Position numbers and translations under genes: made by a program
NCBI RefSeq assembly: GCF_036647415.1
Contig: NZ_JAVXKG010000001.1
Span: forward strand, 62,001-126,000
DNA length: 64,000 nt
DNA from: Empedobacter sp036647415
GTDB taxonomy: Bacteria; Bacteroidota; Bacteroidia; Flavobacteriales; Weeksellaceae
Reading direction: 5' to 3'
The notes under the pieces: generated by a model
What the model was told of the DNA's origin: nothing
The model's input: the letters and a program-made list of their open reading frames with translations, nothing else
Databases searched by the model: none
In this document: positions 24,859 through 33,423 of the stretch, one piece after another
Layout of the letters: each line of letters opens with the position of its first letter
Numbering within the stretch: position 1 is the stretch's first letter

Positions 24859-25253
24859 TTTTGGGAATCAAATTTATAATCATCATTTATTTCTCCTAAC
24901 AAATAGTTAGAAAATACAGCTAATTTGGCATTATCAGAAAGCGCTTGTATTGATGTTCCATAACCAGGTTGTATATATAAACAATCCATAGTTTCGGCAC
25001 TTAAAACAAATTTTTCAACTTTTAAATTTTCTGATGGATTTTCAAAATTATCAATTTTCACTAATTTAATTTCAAATTGACCATCAACCGCTACAAACCA
25101 TCTTTTTTCAATTTTATGAGCTTGCCAAGCACGAATTATACTTATATCTTGGTTTTCCAAGATATACATTCTTTTGGTTTCTGATAAGTTGAAATCATTG
25201 TTGTAAAACAATTTACCTCTTTCGTCTACGAACTTATTTCCTTTAATTAGCAT
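24849..25253 (-). CDS. WxcM-like cupin, putative sugar epimerase/isomerase
   Basis: A 134-residue single-domain cupin of the group related to WxcM and dTDP-4-dehydrorhamnose 3,5-epimerases. Key features are DERGKLFYNNDF, RAWQAHKIEKRWFV (where the metal or catalytic His sits) and IQPGYGTSIQAL. In CapF/FnlB a cupin of this sort is fused to the reductase and handles C3 epimerisation; here it is a free protein between the dehydratase and the 2-epimerase genes. I infer that it epimerises the same keto-sugar. A 3,4-keto-isomerase role is possible. Confidence 0.8.
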   Translation of the reverse strand: MLIKGNKFVDERGKLFYNNDFNLSETKRMYILENQDISIIRAWQAHKIEKRWFVAVDGQFEIKLVKIDNFENPSENLKVEKFVLSAETMDCLYIQPGYGTSIQALSDNAKLAVFSNYLLGEINDDYKFDSQKWK

Positions 25254-25261
25254 TTAAATAA

Positions 25262-26257
25262 TTACTGAAATAAATCCAATTTCTTAAGCAATACTTTTAC
25301 ACCCTCCACATTTTCTCTTTTTGTATTATGAGAGTTGTAATCTTCAATTTTTTCTGCAATTTGATTTCCTTGAGAAAAATATTTAGCATAATTCAGGTCA
25401 CGATTATCCGCAGGAATTCTATAAAAATCCCCCATATCTTCTGCGTTCATCATCTCCTCTCTTGTACAAAGTGTTTCGTATAATTTTTCCCCATGACGAG
25501 TTCCAATAATTTTAATGGTATTATTCGCATTTTTCATTTCTAAAACTGCTTTTGCTAAATCACCAATTGTTGCTGCAGGAGCTTTATTCACAAACAAATC
25601 GCCTGGATTTCCATTTTCGAAAGCGAAAAGAACTAGTTCTACTGCTTCGTCTAAAGACATCAAGAAACGGGTCATATTAGGATCAGTAATTGTAATGTCT
25701 TCTCCTTTTTCTATTTGATTCAAAAACAAAGGAATAACCGATCCACGAGACGCCATTACGTTTCCGTAACGTGTAAGACAAACCACAGTTTCTGTAAGAT
25801 TACGCGCTTCTGCAACGGCTACTTTTTCCATCATTGCTTTAGAAATACCCATAGCGTTAATTGGATAAGCCGCCTTGTCTGTTGATAAACAAATTACTTT
25901 TTTTACTCCATTCGATGATGCAGCACGAATAACATTTTGAGTTCCTTCTACATTTGTTTTTACCGCTTGCATTGGAAAAAATTCGCACGAAGGCACTTGC
26001 TTTAAAGCAGCTGCGTGAAATACATAGTCTACACCTCGTGTTGCAGATTCTACAGATGAGAAATCGCGAACATCACCAATGTAATATTTTATTTTATCAT
26101 TTTTGTACAAGTTTCGCATATCATCTTGCTTTTTCTCATCACGAGAAAAAATACGAATTTCTTTGAAATGGTCTGTCTCTAAAAATCGATTTAAAACAGC
26201 GGTTCCAAAAGAACCTGTACCTCCTGTTATTAATAAAACTTTATCTTTGATTTGCAT
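25262..26257 (-). CDS. UDP-GlcNAc 4,6-dehydratase, inverting (CapE/FnlA/WbjB-like)
   Basis: A 331-residue short-chain dehydrogenase that dehydrates UDP-GlcNAc to a 4-keto-6-deoxy sugar and inverts C5, opening the route to UDP-L-FucNAc or UDP-L-QuiNAc. It begins with the NADP loop GGTGSFG, contains STDKAAYPINAMGISK, where Met takes the place of the usual Tyr in YxxxK, and the CLTRYGNVMASRGSVIP segment typical of this group. It is soluble and short, unlike the membrane-linked PglF. It follows the amidotransferase/HisH/HisF trio by 9 bp, in the same order as wbuXYZ-fnlA clusters of enterobacterial O-antigens. Confidence 0.93.
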   Translation of the reverse strand: MQIKDKVLLITGGTGSFGTAVLNRFLETDHFKEIRIFSRDEKKQDDMRNLYKNDKIKYYIGDVRDFSSVESATRGVDYVFHAAALKQVPSCEFFPMQAVKTNVEGTQNVIRAASSNGVKKVICLSTDKAAYPINAMGISKAMMEKVAVAEARNLTETVVCLTRYGNVMASRGSVIPLFLNQIEKGEDITITDPNMTRFLMSLDEAVELVLFAFENGNPGDLFVNKAPAATIGDLAKAVLEMKNANNTIKIIGTRHGEKLYETLCTREEMMNAEDMGDFYRIPADNRDLNYAKYFSQGNQIAEKIEDYNSHNTKRENVEGVKVLLKKLDLFQ

Positions 26258-26266
26258 AATGAATTT

Positions 26267-27034
26267 TTATTGAATGTCGTATAGTTTATTTTTTATTTCT
26301 TTTGTCGGATAATTGATTAAAACTGCTTTAAGTTTGCCTTTATAAATAAACAAACTTCCTGCCGCAGCTCCTATTATTTTAAATTCTTTGTATATTTTTT
26401 TTACATCTTCTAAACTTCCAGCACCACCAAGAATAGTAACAGGTTTGGATGTATATTGAAAAACTTTTCTGATTAAACCAAAATCATATCCTTTTTCGGT
26501 ACCGTCAAGGTCGATATTATTGACGATGATTTCACCAAACTGAAGATCTTTAATTTTTTTCAAAAAATCAACTAAATCTATTTTGGTGCTTTTTGTTCCA
26601 TTATTAATAAAAATTTCATAATCCCCTAATAATTTCTTTTTAACATCTATCACTAAAACAACACTTTGACTCCCTACTTGTTGGCTAATTTCGTTTACTA
26701 AATCTATATTTGTGAATAATATACTACTTAAAGCAATCTTCTCTACACCTAGATTGAAAATTTTCTGAGCTTGTTCTACCGTTTTTATTCCTCCACCATA
26801 ACAGATTGGCATTCGTGATTGTGAAGCAATAGTTTCTATTAATTTATAATTAGGTTCAAGATTATTTCTGGTTGTTGAAATATCAAAAATACAAATTTCA
26901 TCAACCTCTTTTTTATTAAAAATATTGACTGTATTAATTGGATCACCGATATATCTTGCGTTTTTGAATTTGATCGTTTTTACAACCAAACCATCTTCTA
27001 TAAGTAAACTTGGAATTAATCTTGGTTTTAGCAT
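26267..27034 (-). CDS. HisF-like acetamidino modification protein (HisF2/WbuZ)
   Basis: A 255-residue TIM-barrel paralogue of the HisF cyclase. It keeps the phosphate-loop glycines (CYGGGIKT, LGGAGSL), but the first catalytic aspartate of histidine-pathway HisF (Asp11, in IPCLDVKDG) is replaced by Leu11 in IPSLLIEDG. The second, in VIDVKKK, is kept. Loss of Asp11 argues against imidazole-glycerol-phosphate synthesis. Known relatives (HisF2, WbuZ) pass ammonia from a HisH glutaminase to a sugar amidotransferase. Both partners are encoded directly upstream, and no histidine gene is present. Confidence 0.9.
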   Translation of the reverse strand: MLKPRLIPSLLIEDGLVVKTIKFKNARYIGDPINTVNIFNKKEVDEICIFDISTTRNNLEPNYKLIETIASQSRMPICYGGGIKTVEQAQKIFNLGVEKIALSSILFTNIDLVNEISQQVGSQSVVLVIDVKKKLLGDYEIFINNGTKSTKIDLVDFLKKIKDLQFGEIIVNNIDLDGTEKGYDFGLIRKVFQYTSKPVTILGGAGSLEDVKKIYKEFKIIGAAAGSLFIYKGKLKAVLINYPTKEIKNKLYDIQ

Positions 27035-27039
27035 AACTT

Positions 27040-27654
27040 TTAAAGATTTACAAAATTATTCAGAAATTGAACTCCTATTTGATGACTTTTTTCGGGATGA
27101 CATTGTATACCGTAAATATTATCTTTCTGAACAATTACGGTAATTTCTTCTCCGTATTCTGCCGTAGCCAAAATATTATTTTTATCTTGACATTCCATCA
27201 CATAAGAATGTAAAAAATAAAAATCTGGATCACTTTGAAAATCATGAAATAAAGTTGAATATTGCTTAATTTCAATTGTATTCCATCCCATGTGAGGCAA
27301 TAATGTATTTTGAAGCAAAGCAGATGTGTCTATTTTTTTTACTTTGCCAGTAATCCAATTTAAACCATCTAATTTTCCTTCTTCACTACTTTTTGCCATC
27401 ATTTGCATACCTACACAAATTCCCAAAACAGGAGTTTTTTCTTGTAACACTTTATAATTAAGTATTTCTATCATGCCAGAATCAGTTAATTTTTGCATTG
27501 CAAAATCAAAATGACCTACACCTGGCAAAATTATTTTTTTTGCATCAATCAGATCTTCTTTCGTTTTTGCAAGTGAACATGGAATGCCTAATTCCTTAAA
27601 AATATTAAGAAATGCAGCTATATTTCCAACTCCATAATCCACAATAGTTATCAT
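27040..27654 (-). CDS. HisH-like glutamine amidotransferase (HisH2/WbuY)
   Basis: A 204-residue class I glutaminase. The nucleophile Cys lies in LGICVGMQMM (near residue 82), and the His-Glu pair of the triad is in QCHPEKSHQ. The oxyanion-hole region PGVGHFD near residue 48 is also present. It releases ammonia from glutamine for the paired HisF-like barrel. In this locus it is sandwiched between the HisF-like gene (5 bp away) and the amidotransferase gene (4-bp overlap), the arrangement used to make acetamidino sugars rather than histidine. Cytoplasmic. Confidence 0.92.
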   Translation of the reverse strand: MITIVDYGVGNIAAFLNIFKELGIPCSLAKTKEDLIDAKKIILPGVGHFDFAMQKLTDSGMIEILNYKVLQEKTPVLGICVGMQMMAKSSEEGKLDGLNWITGKVKKIDTSALLQNTLLPHMGWNTIEIKQYSTLFHDFQSDPDFYFLHSYVMECQDKNNILATAEYGEEITVIVQKDNIYGIQCHPEKSHQIGVQFLNNFVNL

Positions 27655-28787
27655 CTAAACAATCTTTTTTCTAACCCGAAAGTACGCATAAATTGTATTC
27701 CGAATCCTATTAGGTTTCTTTTTGATTTGTAATCTTTATATGTCTTATTTTTTCCTTGAAAAATTACTTCAAATTCATCTTCTGAGAAATTTAATTTATC
27801 GGCAATATATTTTTTTTCATTCATTAAATCTTGTTCATCAAGCTCTGGTTTTGAAATTCTTTCAAGAGCCTCTTCACGGGACATTTGTCCAGTAAGAATC
27901 AAACTTGAAAAATGTGCTTTACGTCTGTCGAATCCAAACTTTATTGGCAACCAATAATCTTCAAAAAACCTAGTAAAACGAGATTCATGATGTTTATGTT
28001 GAAATGATTTCCAACCAAATTTCTCCGCTAAGAACTGCTCAACATTGTTTTTATTATATTCAACATAATTTAATGGGTGAAAAATTTTCATTCCTAAAAC
28101 GCGTTGATAATAAATTTTATATTTAAAGATATCCACGATTGGAAATGTTTTTAGTTTTCTTTCTCCATGTTTAGTGAAAATATTTTTAATTAAAACTGAG
28201 TCTATTCCTGGATAGGCTCCCCATTCTTCTGGTTCTCGACAACATTCTGTACTATAATTTGCACCAGTAAACACATATTTTATGTTATTTTTTCGGGCAA
28301 ATTTATAAAGACTTGAAAAGAATGCAATATCTTGAGGCATGTCTTGATCTGGGATTTGAGCTTTAAAAAATGCTCGTTGTAAATCTTTCATCTCATTCCA
28401 GTCGACAACATCAGTGTATAAATCTAGATCTAAGCCTGTGATTATTTTCTCAATATTAGAGGTAGCTTGCTCTGTATTCCAACCTGCATCAACATGGTAA
28501 ATCAAAGGTCTTAATCCCATAATTTCTTTTGTAACATATACACAGTACGAACTATCTAAACCTCCACTAAGACCTATTATGCAATCATAGTCTTGCTTTT
28601 TACATTCTTGTTTTACTTTTTCAGCAAATTTCTGCAACTCATCTAATCTGCCTTTTCCAAAATTCCATTCTGGTAAAATATTTTTTTGGAAATTTGTATA
28701 ATAATCACTTTCACCATTTTCATTAAAAACAATGTTAGGGTCGGTAGTATCCATTATAGTTTTAGAGCAAATTTTGTAGTTAGTCAT
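27651..28787 (-). CDS. N-acetyl sugar amidotransferase (WbpG/WbuX/PseA family)
   Basis: A 378-residue ATP-pyrophosphatase. The PP-loop SGGLDSS lies near residue 75, in CIIGLSGGLDSSYC. The family uses ATP and ammonia to turn an acetamido group on a nucleotide sugar into an acetamidino group. A Cys-containing patch (TGANYSTECCREPEEWG) follows in the middle and is typical of WbpG-type proteins. Overlap with the HisH-like gene indicates one functional unit with it and HisF. The likely substrate, judged from the next genes, is a UDP-2-acetamido-2,6-dideoxy-L-hexose; this is inference. About 110 bp without a gene precede the start, so an internal promoter is possible. Confidence 0.92.
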   Translation of the reverse strand: MTNYKICSKTIMDTTDPNIVFNENGESDYYTNFQKNILPEWNFGKGRLDELQKFAEKVKQECKKQDYDCIIGLSGGLDSSYCVYVTKEIMGLRPLIYHVDAGWNTEQATSNIEKIITGLDLDLYTDVVDWNEMKDLQRAFFKAQIPDQDMPQDIAFFSSLYKFARKNNIKYVFTGANYSTECCREPEEWGAYPGIDSVLIKNIFTKHGERKLKTFPIVDIFKYKIYYQRVLGMKIFHPLNYVEYNKNNVEQFLAEKFGWKSFQHKHHESRFTRFFEDYWLPIKFGFDRRKAHFSSLILTGQMSREEALERISKPELDEQDLMNEKKYIADKLNFSEDEFEVIFQGKNKTYKDYKSKRNLIGFGIQFMRTFGLEKRLFR

Positions 28788-28897
28788 ATAGTGTTAATTT
28801 ATGTTAGTTAGCTTTTCTCTATTACTTTCTTATATAGATATATGTATTTACTAAATGAGAATTCTAGTTTTTCTAGATATTCTAAAAATTCATTTTT

Positions 28898-29905
28898 TCA
28901 CAAAATTGAGATTAAATCATCTATCCTATTGTTAACATTTGAAGTTGAATATTTAACTTTTGGTTCTAATGATTTTTCTAACGCATCGGCTATAGAATCC
29001 TCATCTAAAGGATTAAATACTAAGCTAGGTTCACATGCAGCATACATGTATGGAAGATTAGCTCCTATTACTTTACAACCATTTTCTATTGCTTCAACAA
29101 TACCTAAACCAAAACTTTCAGCCAATGAAGGGTATATTAAGTATTCTGATGAACTATAAATTTCACTTAAGTTTGCTCTTGGTACAAATCCAATATTTTT
29201 TAAGGGATAATTTAATTCTAATTTTTGTTTGATCAACTCTAAAAGTTCAGGAAAATTTTCGTCAATTGTTAAAATTAATTCACCTTGTTTGTGTTTATCA
29301 TAAAAAGCACAAAAAGCATTGATCAATCTTACATGATTTTTATGAGGAGGTGCATTGCTTATATATACATAAGTATGTGCTTTTCTTTTTATCTGCTGAT
29401 CATTCTGTATTGGTGGATAAAATGGCATTAGTAATAATTTTTCAGAACTCGTTTTAAATTTTTCTTGAAAATTATTTTTAATAACCTCTGTTTGTAACAT
29501 CCAATAATCACTATACTTAAATAAGTATTTTAAAACATATCTTTTTAAGGTAAATAGTACTTTATGACTAAAAGGTATATCACTCGGGAATTTAATGTAA
29601 AGCTGTTGATGAAAATAAGTATACACCTTAGCGTCTAGTTTTATACTTGGTGGTAAATCTCCGAAGCATAGAACAGATGTAAATTTATGCCGATTTTCAA
29701 CATAAAATTTATGCCGATTTATCAAAGATGCTTTCATTAACATTACTTCATTATCCGTATTATCAAGATAGTCTATCTTTCCTTCTACTCGTTGGTCTAA
29801 TAAATAAAATATTTTTTTACCTGATTTTTCTAATTCCTCTATTAGATAATCAAGTAGAATTTTACCTCCACTATTGTTTATGTATATGGCGTCTATTAAA
29901 ATCAT
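28898..29905 (-). CDS. GT4-type glycosyltransferase
   Basis: A 335-residue GT-B enzyme. The C-terminal half has YIYISNAPPHKNHVRLI-like family features (read here as YVYISNAPPHKNHVRLI), followed by IGFVPRANLSEIY and YPSLAESFGLGIVEAIENG, with the conserved E-x7-E glutamates. The N-terminal acceptor half begins LIDAIYINNSGG, common in O-antigen glycosyltransferases. It adds one sugar of the repeat unit, at the cytoplasmic membrane; donor and linkage cannot be read from sequence. It follows another GT4 gene by 3 bp. The DNA is very AT-rich, as in most of the wzx-wzy stretch. Confidence 0.88.
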   Translation of the reverse strand: MILIDAIYINNSGGKILLDYLIEELEKSGKKIFYLLDQRVEGKIDYLDNTDNEVMLMKASLINRHKFYVENRHKFTSVLCFGDLPPSIKLDAKVYTYFHQQLYIKFPSDIPFSHKVLFTLKRYVLKYLFKYSDYWMLQTEVIKNNFQEKFKTSSEKLLLMPFYPPIQNDQQIKRKAHTYVYISNAPPHKNHVRLINAFCAFYDKHKQGELILTIDENFPELLELIKQKLELNYPLKNIGFVPRANLSEIYSSSEYLIYPSLAESFGLGIVEAIENGCKVIGANLPYMYAACEPSLVFNPLDEDSIADALEKSLEPKVKYSTSNVNNRIDDLISIL

Positions 29906-29908
29906 TTA

Positions 29909-30985
29909 TTATATTAATATTTTTTTCCAAGATTCGTAAATATTTTCAGGAGAAAATTTCAAAACGTTTATTCTTGCATTTTTACTCATGTTTTCTCTTA
30001 AATCTTTATCCTCCATTATCTTTCTCAATTTAGATGATAAATCATCTTTATTCTCCATTTCAATTAAAAAACCGTCATTTTGATATACCAAATCTTTAGG
30101 GCCTGTTGGACAGTTATAAGAAATAATTGGTAACCCGCATGCTTTAGCTTCAAGTAGAACCATAGGTAAACCTTCATTTCTTGAAGTCATCAGATATATT
30201 GATGATTCTAAAAACTCTTGTTCAATTTCGGGGGTTGGTGGTGATAAAATCACATTGTTTAATTGATATTTTTTTATTAATTCTTCTAAAATATTTTTCA
30301 TCGATCCACTACCTATTATTTTAAAAACCCAATCCTGTTTTTCTTTTATTAATTGGTGTAAATCATTCAAAAGAATATCAAATCCTTTTTGCGTTTCATA
30401 TCTTCCGACTGCCAAAACTTGTTTTTTTCTTTCTTTGTCAACTAACTCAGGATAAAATGAAAATTGATTCGGAATGACATAACATGATTTGATTTTCGGT
30501 ATTTGTTTTTTATATTCAATCTTATCATCATTTGTTAAGACAACAACCGCATCTAACCTGGGGTATAATCTCTTACGTAAATATCTTGTAGATTTTGTTG
30601 TCGCCCAATATCCCATATGCTCACAGCCTATACGTTTCAATTTTTCTTTTTTTGAAAGAAAAGCTAGCATACAATTAATAGCATGTGTTGTTCCTATAAT
30701 TATTTCTTCTTTTTCAAAATATTTAACTAATTGTCTTGCCAATATCCAATAATCAACCAATCGAAATAAAATATTAGATTTTAATCCTTTATCAAGATGT
30801 AATACATCAACATCTTGATCTACTTTATAATAGGGTGATCCTTCTGATGAATATAAACTTATTATTCTAACTTTATGTCCTTTAGAAACCAGATTATTTG
30901 ATAAATTAGTAACCGCACGTTCTGTTCCTGCGCTAAGTCTTATATCTCCTATTACTATATTTATTCTTTTCCTTTGATTATCCAT
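29909..30985 (-). CDS. GT4 glycosyltransferase
   Basis: A 358-residue GT-B glycosyltransferase. N-terminal signature: IVIGDIRLSAGTERAVTNL. The donor domain has VLAVGRYETQKGFDILLND, then LSPPTPEIEQEFLESSIYL, and SRNEGLPMVLLEAKACGLP with the conserved EX7E pair. It probably adds a hexose or HexNAc to the growing undecaprenyl-linked unit; specificity is unknown. It is the first gene after wzy in transcription order, with a gap of about 93 bp that contains no gene or clear signal. Confidence 0.9.
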   Translation of the reverse strand: MDNQRKRINIVIGDIRLSAGTERAVTNLSNNLVSKGHKVRIISLYSSEGSPYYKVDQDVDVLHLDKGLKSNILFRLVDYWILARQLVKYFEKEEIIIGTTHAINCMLAFLSKKEKLKRIGCEHMGYWATTKSTRYLRKRLYPRLDAVVVLTNDDKIEYKKQIPKIKSCYVIPNQFSFYPELVDKERKKQVLAVGRYETQKGFDILLNDLHQLIKEKQDWVFKIIGSGSMKNILEELIKKYQLNNVILSPPTPEIEQEFLESSIYLMTSRNEGLPMVLLEAKACGLPIISYNCPTGPKDLVYQNDGFLIEMENKDDLSSKLRKIMEDKDLRENMSKNARINVLKFSPENIYESWKKILI

Positions 30986-31078
30986 AAATTTCTGTTATTC
31001 TTTTTTAGAAAGTAGTAACTTCTCCTTTATCCGAAATATCTGATAAAATAATACTAATTTTACTCATAATATAGATTT

Positions 31079-32428
31079 CTATTTTTTTGCTATTTTACTA
31101 AATAAAAAAACTCGTTTTTTATACAATTGGAATAGAAAAATAATCAACATTGCCCATATTATTGTTCTAGGTTGTACTAAATAAGTTGCTCTTGGATAAA
31201 AGATTGCATGTGATACAAAAATAAAATAGATCACATAGTAATATACATTATTTAAGTTTAATTTAGCTTTACTTACAACCCAACCAATTAAGAATGAAAT
31301 AAATACAACTCCATATATTCCAAATGAAAAATACATTTCACCAACCATATTTGTTCCTAAACCAAATTTAGATCCTGTACCAAATTCTAAAAAGGTTGGG
31401 AAAGCTCCGCTCATCATATCTTTTGGTAGACCAAAAAAATCTAAAATTCCTGTAGATCCTGGTATTGGCGACAGAATATCACTTGCAATTGATACAAAAT
31501 AAGCGTGAAAATTATTATTTGCAAAATCTACAAGTACATATAAATTTCTATTGGTTACAATTAAGTCCATATAAATATCAAAACCTGATGAAAATTGATT
31601 CATCGTGTTACTTGAATGATCTTCTTGTCTAAAGAGCATTACAAATGCCATTAACATTGAACCTAAGCCTACAAATAATAGTAAAAATAGTTTTGGTATT
31701 TTTTTTATAAAAGTTCCAAAAGTCACTAAAAGAATTAATCCAACACTAATAACAATTGTTCTAGAACCTGTAAATATTACAAATAGCATCGCAAAAAACA
31801 GGTAAATTAGTACAGTGTTTCTTAGCGCCTTGTCTTTTATTTTAAAGACAAACATTGCTAATAACAAACAAGTGATTGAAAAAATAGTATTGAAATAAGA
31901 AAACATACCTACTTCATTAAAATCTGCATCACCAGAGTAAACTGCGCTTAGGTGAGATAAACCTCCTGTAGCTATATACAAAAAATAGGAAATAATTGAT
32001 AAAGTAAATAATAATCTTATAAAATAGGAATTGACTCTAAAATCATTATTAACCTTAATTTTTTGCTCTTTTAATGAAAAAATATGTGAAATTCCTAACA
32101 AATAGGAAGAGTAGGCTAATCCTGATAGAGCAGTTGAATAGGTTATTATATTTTTATTGAATGGAAAAGCAAAGTTAGCAAAATCCGGTTTTATAGGAAA
32201 ATAGAAAACGGGGTAAATAAAATTACAAAGACAATATGAAAAGGCAAAAAAGAATTCGAAACAAGCTAAATTGTTATATGATTTTTGTGAAAAGAAGATG
32301 ACATTCTGAATCAGAAAAATGATCAAGATTGCAGAACAAAACATAAATGAATAAGTTTTTGGTGCTAAAAAGCATAAAAATAAACTTATTAAAAAAAATA
32401 TCGAATTTATTATTTTTGTATTAATCAT
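31079..32428 (-). CDS. wzy: O-antigen/oligosaccharide repeat-unit polymerase (Wzy-like)
   Basis: A 449-residue membrane protein with about eleven or twelve predicted helices. A larger loop (about residues 290-345, including SSGFDIYMDLIVTNRN and DILSPIPGST) fits the periplasmic catalytic loop of Wzy polymerases. Wzy proteins have little sequence similarity to one another, so the call rests on topology and on position between a GT2, a flippase and GT4 genes. It would join flipped repeat units into chains at the periplasmic face. It overlaps the GT2 gene by 4 bp. Confidence 0.8.
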   Translation of the reverse strand: MINTKIINSIFFLISLFLCFLAPKTYSFMFCSAILIIFLIQNVIFFSQKSYNNLACFEFFFAFSYCLCNFIYPVFYFPIKPDFANFAFPFNKNIITYSTALSGLAYSSYLLGISHIFSLKEQKIKVNNDFRVNSYFIRLLFTLSIISYFLYIATGGLSHLSAVYSGDADFNEVGMFSYFNTIFSITCLLLAMFVFKIKDKALRNTVLIYLFFAMLFVIFTGSRTIVISVGLILLVTFGTFIKKIPKLFLLLFVGLGSMLMAFVMLFRQEDHSSNTMNQFSSGFDIYMDLIVTNRNLYVLVDFANNNFHAYFVSIASDILSPIPGSTGILDFFGLPKDMMSGAFPTFLEFGTGSKFGLGTNMVGEMYFSFGIYGVVFISFLIGWVVSKAKLNLNNVYYYVIYFIFVSHAIFYPRATYLVQPRTIIWAMLIIFLFQLYKKRVFLFSKIAKK

Positions 32429-33423
32429 AACCTACCTTTCAATTTTTGATATACATAAACTGTAAAATTATATGTACGTCTATATAATTTTAGCAATAGA
32501 AAATTCTTGTTCTCTATTAATCTGTATGTAATTTTTTCTTTTAAACTTAAAATTGATAAATCTGTTATTTGGTTCACTTCTGGAAAAGCGAGAGATAGTT
32601 CTTCCCAATATTTAGAATCTGAAATAAAAAATAATTCAATCTTTTTTCTTAATTTACCTTCTAAAATTGCATTTTTATACAAATCATAATCTTTTTTATT
32701 TCCAAAAAAATCTGTTAATTCTTTAAATACTAAAAGAATATTATTGATATGTTCTTTCGTTAATTTCTTAGTGTAAGAATTCGTATTTGTTTGAATATAA
32801 TGATAAACGGGAATATCTATTTTAGAAACAGAATTTGCGTAATACGCTAAACGTGGAGAAGTCACATAATCTTCTCCATAATTAACTCCTTCTAAAGCTG
32901 TAATTTTATTGTCTATATATAATTTTCGTCTAAAAAGTTTATTAACGACGCCAACTATTGCTTGTGCTGATAACATTAAATTAATAAAATGAACTTTGTT
33001 TTTACCAATATCTTGAACTGCTTCTTTTTGAACCTCTCCCCATTCTAAAACATAGTTACAAGTAACAATATCTGAATTTGTTTCAACTGCTTTTGTATAT
33101 AAAAGGTCAATCGCATTCAAATCTAAATAATCATCACTGTCAACATGGAGAATATATTCTCCTGTTGCATTTTCTACTCCTGTATTTCTAGCTCCTGCTA
33201 AACCTTTATTCTCTTGATGGTCGATGATTTTTACATTTGCCTTTCTATGTGGATATTTCTCTATTACTCCTTTTAATAATTCAATCGAACGATCCGGAGA
33301 TTTATCATTAACAAAAATATATTCTATATGTTCAAAATTTTGCTCAAACAATGAGGTTGCGCAACATTCTATAAAATTTTCAACTTTATAAATAGGTACT
33401 AATATTGATACTTTCGGATTCAT
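32425..33423 (-). CDS. GT2 family glycosyltransferase
   Basis: A 332-residue GT-A enzyme. It starts VSILVPIYKVENFIEC and carries the nucleotide-binding FVNDKSPD motif, the DxD-type HVDSDDYLD motif (near residue 115) and a GEDYVTSPRL motif, all canonical for GT2 inverting transferases. The C-terminal 100 residues are helical. It overlaps both neighbours (wzx and wzy) by 4 bp, so the three are translationally coupled. Donor sugar unknown. Confidence 0.92.
   Translation of the reverse strand: MNPKVSILVPIYKVENFIECCATSLFEQNFEHIEYIFVNDKSPDRSIELLKGVIEKYPHRKANVKIIDHQENKGLAGARNTGVENATGEYILHVDSDDYLDLNAIDLLYTKAVETNSDIVTCNYVLEWGEVQKEAVQDIGKNKVHFINLMLSAQAIVGVVNKLFRRKLYIDNKITALEGVNYGEDYVTSPRLAYYANSVSKIDIPVYHYIQTNTNSYTKKLTKEHINNILLVFKELTDFFGNKKDYDLYKNAILEGKLRKKIELFFISDSKYWEELSLAFPEVNQITDLSILSLKEKITYRLIENKNFLLLKLYRRTYNFTVYVYQKLKGRL

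Noticed and set aside
22883..25253. capF broken by a frameshift
   Set aside because: The reductase and cupin genes are intact and separated by a complete 2-epimerase gene, so this is gene arrangement and not a sequencing or mutation break.
26267..27654. HisF and HisH as histidine biosynthesis genes
   Set aside because: No other his gene is nearby, HisF lacks Asp11, and a sugar amidotransferase gene overlaps hisH, which fits sugar amidination better.
28842..29159. 105-residue plus-strand ORF
   Set aside because: Mostly antisense to a supported GT4 gene; low-complexity Ser/Ile translation without motifs.
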